Shown piece by piece: positions 1-6,696 of a DNA stretch of 14,830 bases (within the stretch, counting starts at the first letter, position 1; each line of letters opens with the position of its first letter). This DNA comes from Balneolales bacterium (GTDB lineage: Bacteria; Bacteroidota; Rhodothermia; Balneolales; Natronogracilivirgulaceae), in assembly GCA_007135895.1 (NCBI GenBank), contig SLHZ01000246.1, positions 1-14,830 on the forward strand. Direction: 5' to 3'. A program made the translations under genes and the position numbers. The notes under the pieces were generated by a model. The model saw only the letters and a list, made by a program, of their open reading frames with translations, searched no databases and was not told where the DNA came from.

Positions 1-1347
1 GCCGGAAAGCTCTTCGTGCCGTTTCTTCATGGCATTGCGTTCCTCCGCCAGGCTGCTGATTTTCTTCCGTCCTGACTCCCGCTCGCCCAGAAGCCGCTCC
101 TGCTGCTCCCCGGCATTTTCAATGCGGGCCTCAAGCCGGACCTGGAGGTTCTGGAGATCGGCAAGGCTGCGATTGACTCCGGCATAGGCCTGACGATTCT
201 CTTCGAGTTTGTCGCGGACATTCCGAACCTGTTCACGGCAGGAGCCCAGAGTCTGCTCGGCCAGGTGACGGTCCCGGATGATTTTTTGAAGTGATTCTTC
301 GGCTTGACCGAGTTCCTTCCGGTTGTTTTCAAGGTTTGACCGCAGATCCCGGATATCGCTTTCCGCCTGGGTGATATCGGTTTCATACTGGCGTATGACG
401 CCTTCTTCGCTCTTTATTTTCTGCCTGGCAATTTCGATTTGCGTGCGCTTGTCCTGGATATCGGCAAGAGTGCCCGTCAGCTTTTTCCGCACCTCGTTTT
501 GAATCTGCTCCCGGTCCATAAGTTCGTTATGGGCCTGTTCGATATTCTTTTCCAGCAGTTCATGCCGCTGACGCAACTCTTCACGACTTGCTGAAGCGCC
601 GGCAATTTGATCGAGCAGCGGGTCCAGGTCGTTGCGGATATTCCTGTACTCTTCCATGGCAATGGCCTTGTCAAGGAACTTCATCTCTTTCTGATACTTA
701 CGTGCCCGGTCGGCACGGGAGGCCTGTATCTGGAGCGAGCGGGTTTTTTTTCTGATCTCAACCAGTATATCCTCCAGCCGCTGCATATCGGCCCGGGTGT
801 TCTCCAGCTTCTTGAGGGTCTGTTTTTTTCTCTCCTTGAATCGTGTGATGCCCGCCGCTTCTTCAAAAAGCTTGCGGCGGTCATTGTTTTTATCATTGAG
901 GATCTCCTCAACCATCTTGAGTTCGATCACCGAGTAGGCGTTCGATCCCATACCGGTATCCATGAAAAGGTCCGTTATGTCCCGGAGGCGGCATGGCTTG
1001 CGGTTGAGCAGATAATCACTGTCACCGGAACGGTACAGGCGCCGGGTGACGGTGACATCGGTGAACTCAATGGGCAGAATACCTTTGTTATTGGTAATGG
1101 TGACGGACACCTCGGCCATACCCAATGCTTTTTTTGTGGCGGTGCCGTTGAAAATAACATTGGTCATGGTGGCTGAACGCAGCAGACTGGGTCGCTGTTC
1201 GCCCAGTACCCAGCGAAGGGCATCTACAATATTGGACTTGCCACAACCGTTCGGGCCGACGATAGCGGTAACGCCCTTGTCGAACGTGACCCTTGTTTTA
1301 TGGGGGAAGCTTTTAAAACCCTGCAGCTCGAGTTCGGCAAGATACAT
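1..1347 (-). CDS. smc: Smc, chromosome segregation ATPase, N-terminal 449 residues (C-terminus beyond window)
   Basis: Structural-maintenance-of-chromosomes protein, the ATPase core of the condensin-like complex that compacts and segregates the nucleoid. The frame is open without a stop from ATG 1347 to the window edge. The N-terminal half-head has the Walker A box GPNGCGKSN at residues 31-39 and the segment SNAYSVIELKMVEEIL at about 135-150, where many other Smc proteins have a GQG-type Q-loop. The FEEAAGITRFKERK segment (about 161-174) then leads into the first coiled-coil arm, visible as heptad-rich Glu/Lys/Arg/Gln/Leu sequence from about residue 175 to the edge. The hinge, second arm and the ABC signature/Walker B half of the head are outside the window. 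It starts 22 bases after the frr stop and is probably cotranscribed with it. Truncation is by the window edge, not by mutation. Confidence 0.95.
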   Translation of the reverse strand, partial: MYLAELELQGFKSFPHKTRVTFDKGVTAIVGPNGCGKSNIVDALRWVLGEQRPSLLRSATMTNVIFNGTATKKALGMAEVSVTITNNKGILPIEFTDVTVTRRLYRSGDSDYLLNRKPCRLRDITDLFMDTGMGSNAYSVIELKMVEEILNDKNNDRRKLFEEAAGITRFKERKKQTLKKLENTRADMQRLEDILVEIRKKTRSLQIQASRADRARKYQKEMKFLDKAIAMEEYRNIRNDLDPLLDQIAGASASREELRQRHELLEKNIEQAHNELMDREQIQNEVRKKLTGTLADIQDKRTQIEIARQKIKSEEGVIRQYETDITQAESDIRDLRSNLENNRKELGQAEESLQKIIRDRHLAEQTLGSCREQVRNVRDKLEENRQAYAGVNRSLADLQNLQVRLEARIENAGEQQERLLGERESGRKKISSLAEERNAMKKRHEELSG

Positions 1348-1369
1348 GAAAAAAGATCTCCGGCTAGGG

Positions 1370-1948
1370 TTAGACCGTCATAATCTCTTCTTCCTTGTCT
1401 TTGAGCATTTGCTCTACTTTGGAGATATAGGAATCGGTGATTTTCTGGAGTTCGCTTTCTGCTGTGAAACGGGAGTCTTCGGGAAGAGAATCGTTTTTAA
1501 CCCGATCCTTGATGGTATCCTTAAGCTCTCTCCTGTTGTTGCGGATACTCACCCTTGCCTGTTCCGCCTTGTCGCGTGAAACCTTGACCAGCTCCTTGCG
1601 CCGCTCCTCGGAGAGGACGGGCAGGGGGATCCGGATCAATGTTCCGTCGTTATTGGGGTTAAGCCCCAGACCGGACGACATGATGGCTTTTTCAATCTCC
1701 TTGATGGAGGATTTGTCAAACGGTTCCACGGTCAGCAGTCGCGGGTCGGGAGCCGAGATATTCGCCAGCTGGTTCAGAGGGGTTTGCGTGCCGTAGTAAT
1801 CGACCTTGATGCCATCAAGCAGTAGAGGGGAGGCCTTGCCGGCCCGGATATGATTGAATTCACGTTTCAGAAAAGCGAGGGCGTCTTCCATTTGAAGTGT
1901 CGCCTGATCGAGATGTTCTTGCAGTTCCGGTATCATAGCATCTGACAT
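1370..1948 (-). CDS. frr: Ribosome recycling factor
   Basis: Cytoplasmic factor that, with EF-G, splits the post-termination ribosome and frees mRNA and tRNA. The protein is 192 residues, close to the usual 185. It shows the family core: FNHIRAGKASPLLLDGIKVDYYG (about residues 31-53, given as the read segment RAGKASP plus DYYGTQTPLNQLANI), LLTVEPFDKSSIKEIEKAI, and GLNPNNDGTLIRIPLP before the long C-terminal helix. A second in-frame ATG at 1936 (MIPELQEH) could be the true start, since the usual family start lies nearer to it; the upstream ATG is kept as the longest form. It sits downstream of pyrH, as in many bacteria, but here the gap is 256 bases and holds repeats. smc follows 22 bases later. 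Confidence 0.96.
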   Translation of the reverse strand: MSDAMIPELQEHLDQATLQMEDALAFLKREFNHIRAGKASPLLLDGIKVDYYGTQTPLNQLANISAPDPRLLTVEPFDKSSIKEIEKAIMSSGLGLNPNNDGTLIRIPLPVLSEERRKELVKVSRDKAEQARVSIRNNRRELKDTIKDRVKNDSLPEDSRFTAESELQKITDSYISKVEQMLKDKEEEIMTV

Positions 1949-2028
1949 ATTATGAGTGTACTGAAAATGAAATCAGATGCGAAATATATGATAAATTGGA
2001 TTAAAAAAAATGTTGAGCCGGTCAGACC

Positions 2029-2110
2029 GGTGTGTCCGGACTGCAAAGCTGTCACTTAAATTGCGTTCCTTCGGTCGCTGATATCGTGGTGTGTCCGGAT
2101 TGCAGGGCTG
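2029..2110. repeat. Pair of 23-bp direct repeats in the pyrH-frr gap
   Basis: The sequence ggtgtgtccggaYtgcaRRgctg occurs at 2029-2051 and again at 2088-2110, 59 bases apart, with three differences. Both copies are non-coding and sit just before the 18-bp tandem array. No function is evident; they may be remnants of the same repeat-expansion process. Confidence 0.75.
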
Positions 2111-2130
2111 GTCCGCCGGACAGATCCGTC

Positions 2131-2184
2131 AGTCAGGATGGCCGGATCAGTCAGGATGGTCGGATCAGTCAGGATGGCCGGATT
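2131..2184. repeat. 18-bp tandem repeat, three copies, pyrH-frr intergenic
   Basis: Three head-to-tail copies of agtcaggatggYcggatY at 2131-2148, 2149-2166 and 2167-2184, each differing from the others by one or two bases. The array ends 20 bases before the pyrH stop codon (on the opposite reading direction). The whole gap 1949-2204 contains no gene that I can support. The unit shares a core (cggatcagtcagga) with the 15-bp repeat inside the superoxide dismutase gene. Confidence 0.9.
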
Positions 2185-2204
2185 GGATCTTCGGGATAGG
2201 CCAA

Positions 2205-2942
2205 TCAGTCCCAGTGAACACGGGTGCCGATCACCTCACCGCGCAGCAACCGGACCAGGTTTGTCGGATGATCCATATTAAAGACCTGAATGGGGGTCTT
2301 GTTGTCGCGGCACAGTGTAAAAGCCGTGAGGTCCATGACCGAGAGCCGCAGCCGGAGAACTTCGTCACCGGAAATGGCATCGAATTTTGTGGCATCCGGA
2401 CTCTTTTCCGGGTCTTTGTCGTATATGCCGTCGACCCGTGTGCCCTTCAGGATGGCATCGGCCTCGATCTCAATGGCGCGCAATGATGCGGCGGTATCGG
2501 TGGTGAAGTAGGGATTACCGGTACCGGCGCCGAAAATAACCACGCGGCCTTTTTCGAGGTGGCGGACCGCCCTTCGGCGAATGTAGGGTTCGGCAATCTG
2601 CTCCATTCGAATGGCCGACATGAGCCGGGTGTGGACTCCCTTGCGTTCCAGCGCATCCTGCAGGGCCATACTGTTGATCATGGTAGCCATCATCCCCATG
2701 TAGTCTCCCTGAACGCGATCCATTCCCTGTGTGGCGCCTCGCACCCCGCGAAAGATATTGCCTCCGCCGATCACGATGGCAATTTGCGCCCCGGTTTTTT
2801 TTGCTTCCTGGATCTCCGCTGCATAGCGCAGGAGCACCTCAGCATCAATTCCATGGCCCTGTTTTCCAAGCAGGGACTCTCCGCTGAGCTTAAGCACAAC
2901 CCGCTTGTAGGGTATGTCGGTTATTTCCTCTGTTTTTAGCAT
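2205..2942 (-). CDS. pyrH: UMP kinase
   Basis: Cytoplasmic bacterial-type UMP kinase (amino acid kinase fold) that phosphorylates UMP to UDP with ATP, the committed step to UTP and CTP. The protein is 245 residues, normal length. It shows VVLKLSGESLLG at about 15-26 (phosphate-binding lysine), the glycine-rich IGGGNIFRG loop at about 58-66, the conserved GDYMGMMATMIN segment, and the TGNPYFTTDTAA nucleotide-binding stretch. It is preceded by a G-rich stretch ending GGAG only 3 bases before the ATG at 2942. It lies 51 bases downstream of tsf, in the common bacterial order rpsB-tsf-pyrH-frr, so it is expected to be cotranscribed with translation genes. Confidence 0.97.
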   Translation of the reverse strand: MLKTEEITDIPYKRVVLKLSGESLLGKQGHGIDAEVLLRYAAEIQEAKKTGAQIAIVIGGGNIFRGVRGATQGMDRVQGDYMGMMATMINSMALQDALERKGVHTRLMSAIRMEQIAEPYIRRRAVRHLEKGRVVIFGAGTGNPYFTTDTAASLRAIEIEADAILKGTRVDGIYDKDPEKSPDATKFDAISGDEVLRLRLSVMDLTAFTLCRDNKTPIQVFNMDHPTNLVRLLRGEVIGTRVHWD

Positions 2943-2993
2943 AGTCTCCCCCCGGATATTAACGTGTTTACCGCCTTTTTCAAGCAGCAGAAA

Positions 2994-3824
2994 TCAACCG
3001 GCACCCAACTGAATGCGAACAAATGAGAGGACCTCAGGCGAACCGGCCTTTTCAAGATATTCCCGGACGCTCAGTGAGCCGTCTTTGACAAACTTCTGCT
3101 CCAGCAGGACCCGCTCTTCAAAGAAGCGCCGGATCTTGCCGGTTGCAGCTTTTTCCGCGATCTCACGTGTCTTGCCTTCATTAATAAGTTGGTCAATGGC
3201 AATTTCTTTTTCTTTTTCCAGAGTGCCGGCATCCACTTCCTCACGCTTTACGGCAATCGGATTCATGGCGGCAACCTGCATGGCCACGTCTTTGGCGGCA
3301 TCGGTGTTCTCCAGCGTGCCTTTGAATTCGACCAGAACACATAGCTGGTTGCCGGGGTGGATATAGTCGATAATCGAACCGTCAGTTTTCAGGGTTTCAA
3401 ATCGTCCGATGTCAATTTTTTCACCTATTTTTCCGATCAGGTCCTTGAGCCGGTCCGCGATGGTGACCTGGCCGGTCTTGAGATCAAGCAAAGCCTGGCG
3501 ATCAGCCGGTTCGTTCTCAAACATGAGTCGGGCAAATTCCTTTGCATCGGCCACGAAATCTTCGTTTTTGGCAACGAAGTCGGTTTCGCAGTTGAGCTCC
3601 AGAGCCACCGCTTTTTTCCGGTCTTCGGAAATATGTGTGACGATGACACCCTGATTGGCCTGGCGGTCGGCCCGTTTTTCTGATACTTTCTGTCCTTTTT
3701 TCCGCAGAAGCTCCACGGCTTTTTCCATGTCACCGCCCGATTCGGTCAGCGCTTTCTTGCAATCCATCATTCCGGCTCCGGTCTGATCCCGGAGTTTTTT
3801 CACATCAGCTGCAGTAATACTCAT
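2994..3824 (-). CDS. tsf: Elongation factor Ts
   Basis: Guanine-nucleotide exchange factor that regenerates EF-Tu-GTP during elongation. The protein is 276 residues. The N-terminal UBA-like domain has the segments KKLRDQTGAGMMDCKKAL and DMEKAVELLRKKG (residues about 9-45), and the core contains the EF-Tu-contacting TDFVAKNEDF motif (about 81-90). The C-terminus LEQKFVKDGSLSVREYLE is also typical. The ATG at 3824 gives the canonical start MSITAADVKKLR. It is 70 bases downstream of rpsB, the near-universal bacterial pairing. Confidence 0.97.
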   Translation of the reverse strand: MSITAADVKKLRDQTGAGMMDCKKALTESGGDMEKAVELLRKKGQKVSEKRADRQANQGVIVTHISEDRKKAVALELNCETDFVAKNEDFVADAKEFARLMFENEPADRQALLDLKTGQVTIADRLKDLIGKIGEKIDIGRFETLKTDGSIIDYIHPGNQLCVLVEFKGTLENTDAAKDVAMQVAAMNPIAVKREEVDAGTLEKEKEIAIDQLINEGKTREIAEKAATGKIRRFFEERVLLEQKFVKDGSLSVREYLEKAGSPEVLSFVRIQLGAG

Positions 3825-3894
3825 GATTTTCGATAAAAAAGTTTAGGGGTTTGTTTCTGTTTCCGGGCCAAAGAACTCTGTTTCGTGACCGTTG

Positions 3895-5208
3895 CTATTT
3901 TTCCTTTTGCTCTTCCGGTTTTTCTACCGGTTTTTTAGCAGAATCGGAGGACTCTTTCTTCGCGGTTTTGTCCGCCGCTTTATCGGATGATTTGTCCGCC
4001 GCCTTGTCCGCTGCTTTTCCGGCCGTTGCGGATTTCTTTTCCTCAGCCGGTTCTTTTGCGGGTTTTTCTTTGGCGCCGCCGGTTTTCTCTTCAGCTGTTG
4101 CGGATTTCTTTTCCTCAGCCGGTTCTTCTTTTGCGGGCTTTTCTTTGTCCGCCGCCTTGTCCGCTGCTTTTCCGGCCGTTGCGGATATCTTTTCCTCAGC
4201 CGGTTCTTTTGCGGGTTTTTCTTTGGCGCCGCCGGTTTTCTCTTGAGCCGTTGCGGATTTTTTTTCCTCTGCCGGTTCTTCTTTTACTTTCTTTTCGGCA
4301 GCAGGTTTATCGCTCACGGGCGCTTCCCCGGTTTTTCCGGCCTCTTTTTCCGGTGCCTTGTCGCGGGATGATGTGCCTGCTTTCACCACCGCCGGTTTTG
4401 TTTTGCGTGTCCGCTTGCGGCGGACCGTTTTCACATCGGACTCGGTGAGTTCTGCGGGTTCCTCTGCATCCTCGTCGGTTGCCATGCTTTCGGCGGCAAG
4501 CTGTTCTTCCTGATAGGCTTCTCTTTCGGCCATACCCTGAATGATGGCATCAGCGAAGTTGGAAGCAATCAGCTGAATGGCCTTGGCCGCATCATCGTTG
4601 CATGGAATGATGTAATCGGGCACATCGGGGTCGCAGTTGGTGTCGACCAGTGCGAATATCGGGATATTCAATTTGAGCGCTTCATTAACGGCAATATTCT
4701 CTTTTACAATATCCACTACAAAAAGGGCGCCGGGAATGCGACCCATTTTGGATATACCGCCCATTACGTCTTCGAGTTTCTGCTTTTCCCGATCAAGCAT
4801 CAACCGCTCCTTCTTGGTGATGTTGTCATAGGTGCCATCGGTCTGCATGGCGTGAATCTCCTCCATGCGCGAAATACTCTTGCGGATGGTGACAAAGTTT
4901 GTCAGCATGCCGCCCAGCCACCGGTGAGTCACATACGGCATATTGCAACGCATCGCCTCAGTCCGGATGATCTCCTGGGCCTGCTTTTTGGTTCCGACAA
5001 ACAGAACCTGCTTGCCGGACCGCGCTACCTTGGTGATCTCGTCGAGTGACTCTTGCAGAAGGGCATGGGTCTTGTTCAGGTCAATGATGTGTATCCCATT
5101 GCGCTGCATAAAGATGAATTCACGCATTTTGGGATTCCAGCGACGGGTGAGATGGCCGAAGTGCGCTCCTGCTTTGAGCAGCTCCTCGACCGTTGCTGCT
5201 TTGGCCAT
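3895..5208 (-). CDS. rpsB: 30S ribosomal protein S2 with long repetitive C-terminal tail
   Basis: Small-subunit protein needed for a functional 30S head/body junction. Residues 1 to about 245 are a complete S2: FGHLTRRWNPKM, FIFMQRNGIHIIDLNKT, the HRWLGGMLTNF segment and GALFVVDIVKENIAVNEA are all present. The remainder, about residues 246-437, is not part of the usual S2, which is roughly 230-270 residues long. It begins acidic (TDEDAEEPAEL), continues with a basic RRKRTRKTK patch (about 263-271), and is then almost entirely Lys, Glu, Ala, Pro, Asp and Ser. It includes a 51-residue tandem duplication (305-355 and 356-406) and the motif EPAEEKKSATA in four copies, one with K changed to I. No frameshift is seen: the tail is in one frame with the core and ends in TAG. 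The tail is predicted to be disordered; its function is unknown. Confidence 0.96.
   Translation of the reverse strand: MAKAATVEELLKAGAHFGHLTRRWNPKMREFIFMQRNGIHIIDLNKTHALLQESLDEITKVARSGKQVLFVGTKKQAQEIIRTEAMRCNMPYVTHRWLGGMLTNFVTIRKSISRMEEIHAMQTDGTYDNITKKERLMLDREKQKLEDVMGGISKMGRIPGALFVVDIVKENIAVNEALKLNIPIFALVDTNCDPDVPDYIIPCNDDAAKAIQLIASNFADAIIQGMAEREAYQEEQLAAESMATDEDAEEPAELTESDVKTVRRKRTRKTKPAVVKAGTSSRDKAPEKEAGKTGEAPVSDKPAAEKKVKEEPAEEKKSATAQEKTGGAKEKPAKEPAEEKISATAGKAADKAADKEKPAKEEPAEEKKSATAEEKTGGAKEKPAKEPAEEKKSATAGKAADKAADKSSDKAADKTAKKESSDSAKKPVEKPEEQKEK
3991..4296 (-). repeat. 153-bp in-frame tandem duplication in the rpsB tail
   Basis: Two adjacent 153-bp units, 4144-4296 (residues 305-355) and 3991-4143 (residues 356-406), encode 51-residue copies that differ at four positions by my reading (K/P, V/A, Q/E, I/K). 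Each unit contains two nested copies of EPAEEK(K/I)SATA. The unit is a multiple of three, so copy-number change keeps the frame. Confidence 0.9.
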
Positions 5209-5257
5209 AAGAATAGGTATTATCAGGTTGAGGTTAATCCACTACACAGGTCCGCCC

Positions 5258-5293
5258 CAAAGATAGATTCCCGATGAATGTCATCGGGAACAC
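5258..5293 (-). promoter_or_regulatory. Candidate rpsB-operon promoter with embedded palindrome
   Basis: On the minus strand TATCTTTG (5258-5265) matches the Bacteroidota -7 box TAnnTTTG exactly and lies about 50 bases before the rpsB ATG. Directly upstream is a perfect 10-bp inverted repeat: arms ttcccgatga (5268-5277) and tcatcgggaa (5281-5290) around a 3-base centre. The palindrome fills the spacer where a -33 element would end; only a weak TTCC is found there. It could be an operator for a dimeric regulator, or an RNA hairpin if transcription starts further upstream. Confidence 0.45.
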
Positions 5294-5329
5294 CCCGTCC
5301 CGGGTCGCTGTGTATGTGTGATATGAATG

Positions 5330-5357
5330 AAAAAAACGGCTGGCAGACCAGACCGTT
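5330..5357 (-). terminator. Rho-independent terminator after rpsI
   Basis: On the minus strand, 6 bases after the rpsI stop codon, AACGG-T-CTGG pairs with CCAG-CCGTT (arms 5357-5348 and 5343-5335) around a TCTG loop. This gives a 9-bp stem with one bulged T. It is followed by an uninterrupted run of seven T (5336-5330). It separates the rplM-rpsI unit from the rpsB operon. Confidence 0.8.
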
Positions 5358-5363
5358 GGTAAA

Positions 5364-5750
5364 TCAGCGTTTCGAAAACTGGAATCGCTTGCGTGCTTTG
5401 GGCTGACCGTATTTCTTGCGTTCCACCATGCGGTCGTCCCTTGTGAGCAGCCGTTGCGATTTCAGTGCGGTGTGCTTGTCGGGTTCCAGTGCATTCAGGG
5501 CACGGGCAATACCGAGTTGCACGGCGTCGGCCTGACCGGTGACACCCCCGCCGCGAACGGTAACTTTGACGTCATACTTACCGGTTGTCTCTGTGACTTC
5601 AAAGGGCAGATTGACCGTTTTCTGTTGCGACGGCAGTACAAAAAACTCCTTCATGGGTTTTTTGTTGACAATGATATCACCCTTGCCGTGCTGTACGTAA
5701 ACTCGGGCTGTTGCAGTTTTCCTTCGTCCGATATAGGATTGATTCGCCAT
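5364..5750 (-). CDS. rpsI: 30S ribosomal protein S9
   Basis: Small-subunit head protein whose C-terminal tail reaches the P-site tRNA. The start ATG at 5750 gives MANQSYIGRRKTATARVYV and a 128-residue protein, normal length. The family core GGGVTGQADAVQLGIARAL and the basic C-terminus ending FQFSKR (the conserved SKR tail) are present. The ATG lies 2 bases after the rplM stop, the standard L13-S9 pairing, so both are translated from one mRNA. An upstream in-frame TTG at 5756 would lie inside the rplM stop region and is not preferred. Confidence 0.97.
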   Translation of the reverse strand: MANQSYIGRRKTATARVYVQHGKGDIIVNKKPMKEFFVLPSQQKTVNLPFEVTETTGKYDVKVTVRGGGVTGQADAVQLGIARALNALEPDKHTALKSQRLLTRDDRMVERKKYGQPKARKRFQFSKR

Positions 5751-5752
5751 GT

Positions 5753-6196
5753 TCAAAGTTCGATTTTTTCAGGTTTTTGCGCCTTCAGGGTATGCTCAGG
5801 TCCGGCAAATACACGCAGGTTGGTCAGGATCTTGCGGCCGAGACTGTTTTTGGGAAGCATGCCCTTGACGGCATTCCTCACCAGGAAGGTCGGGTCTTTT
5901 TTCAGCATTTCTTCCGGATTGGTAAACCGGGTTCCACCGGGATACCCGGAATGGCGAAAATACTGCTTATCCTGCATTTTTTTACCGGAAAGGGTGACTT
6001 TTTCGGCGTTAACGACAATAACATTATCACCGGTGTCCATGTGCGGTGTGAATTGCGGTTTGTTCTTCCCCCGCAGAATGCTGGCAATTTTACTGCTAAG
6101 CCTGCCCAGAGGCTGGCCCTCGGCATCAACCAGAAGCCACTTTTTCTGGATGTCACCGGCTTTTGCCGAATATGTTTTGAAACTCTCGGTTTTCAC
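5753..6196 (-). CDS. rplM: 50S ribosomal protein L13
   Basis: Large-subunit protein that assembles early on 23S rRNA. From GTG 6196 the protein is 147 residues, near the usual 142-151. It shows KKWLLVDAEGQPLGRLSSKIA, the LRGKNKPQFTPHMDTGDNV segment and the YRHSGYPGG-type motif, seen here as FRHSGYPGGTRF. The frame has no ATG before the conserved domain, so a GTG start at 6196 (VKTESFKTYS) is chosen. A TTG at 6247 would add 17 non-conserved residues and would sit very close to the transcription start expected from the promoter at 6260-6290. It heads the rplM-rpsI operon. Confidence 0.94.
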   Translation of the reverse strand: MKTESFKTYSAKAGDIQKKWLLVDAEGQPLGRLSSKIASILRGKNKPQFTPHMDTGDNVIVVNAEKVTLSGKKMQDKQYFRHSGYPGGTRFTNPEEMLKKDPTFLVRNAVKGMLPKNSLGRKILTNLRVFAGPEHTLKAQKPEKIEL

Positions 6197-6259
6197 GTTG
6201 TTTGGGATTTGGTAATCACGAAAAAAAGAATGCCACAGTGAGCACAATAGTCAAGTCCG

Positions 6260-6290
6260 GAAATATAATGCTAAATTTTTATACGTGCAA
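6260..6290 (-). promoter_or_regulatory. Promoter for rplM-rpsI
   Basis: On the minus strand TTGCAC (6285-6290) and TATATT (6262-6267) are separated by exactly 17 bases, a sigma70-like arrangement. The downstream box extends to TATATTTC, which is also 7 of 8 to the Bacteroidota -7 consensus TAnnTTTG. The expected transcription start near 6255 leaves a leader of about 60 bases before the GTG of rplM. Confidence 0.6.
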
Positions 6291-6475
6291 CCAAAAGCGA
6301 AACCTCAAATGGCATCATAGTCACGGAGTAACAGGATTTCTGATTCCTTCCCGTTTTTTATTTCTTGCGGGTATTTCTGCGGGGTTTGCTATTTTCGATG
6401 GATGTAACCCGAAGCACAAGTTCAACCTTAACGAGAAGTGCTGCCTGAAAAAAGGCGTACAACCCGTAAACGAGG

Positions 6476-6641
6476 GCGCAGTCCGAAACGAATAAACCGC
6501 AGCCCGAAAGGCGCAGTCTGAAACGAATATCCCGCAGCCCGAAAGGCGAAGTCTGAAATGAATATCCCGCAGCCCGAAAGGCGCAGTCCGAAACGAATAA
6601 ACCGCAGCCCGAAAGGCGCAGTCTGAAACGAATATCCCGCA
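6476..6641. repeat. 35-bp tandem repeat, about 4.75 copies
   Basis: Head-to-tail units start at 6476, 6511, 6546, 6581 and 6616 (last unit partial, about 26 bases). Each has the pattern gcgcagtcYgaaacgaat, then aaa or atc, then ccgcagcccgaaag. Variants run in the order A B B' A B (A: gtcc..aataaa; B: gtct..aatatc; B': gaagtct..gaaatg), which suggests that a block of units was duplicated. 35 is not a multiple of three, so the array is non-coding. There are no spacers and no strong internal palindrome. Confidence 0.95.
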
Positions 6642-6686
6642 ACCAGTATGGCTGTAAATGTTGTCATCGTGTAATAAAATGAATCT

Positions 6687-6693
6687 GAGGTGA
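6687..6693 (+). promoter_or_regulatory. Shine-Dalgarno site of the serine hydrolase
   Basis: GAGGTGA lies 3 bases before the ATG at 6697. It is one of the few clear Shine-Dalgarno sequences in the window and supports this start and the signal peptide that follows it. Confidence 0.6.
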
Positions 6694-6696
6694 AAT

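Larger units (their letters stand above)
6248..6696. other. 450-base gene-free divergent intergenic region
   Basis: This lies between divergently transcribed rplM and the serine hydrolase. It holds the rplM promoter at the left, a 35-bp tandem array at 6476-6641 and the hydrolase ribosome binding site at the right. In 6300-6475 I see no gene or structured RNA that I can support. Open frames across it have no recognisable protein features and include the repeats. Confidence 0.7.

Noticed and set aside
607..1176. Plus-strand open frame of 189 codons opposite smc
   Set aside because: It lies entirely opposite the well-supported smc frame and has no recognisable domain; it is a shadow of the GC-rich third-position pattern.
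2003..2030. Possible terminator between pyrH and frr (CCGGT/ACCGG stem, then a T-run on the minus strand)
   Set aside because: The stem is only 5 bp and the T-run begins 7 bases after it; too weak to call.
6202..6495. Plus-strand 97-codon frame with a short hydrophobic stretch and CC motif upstream of the hydrolase
   Set aside because: It overlaps the rplM start and promoter and runs into the 35-bp repeat, with no ribosome binding site and no family resemblance.
6476..6641. CRISPR array interpretation of the 35-bp repeats
   Set aside because: Units are directly adjacent with no unique spacers, and there are no cas genes in the window.
6358..6667. Two minus-strand frames made of the 35-bp repeat, reading as periodic FRLRLSGCG-type protein
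   Set aside because: The unit is not a multiple of three and happens to lack stops in several frames; such frames are an artefact of the array.
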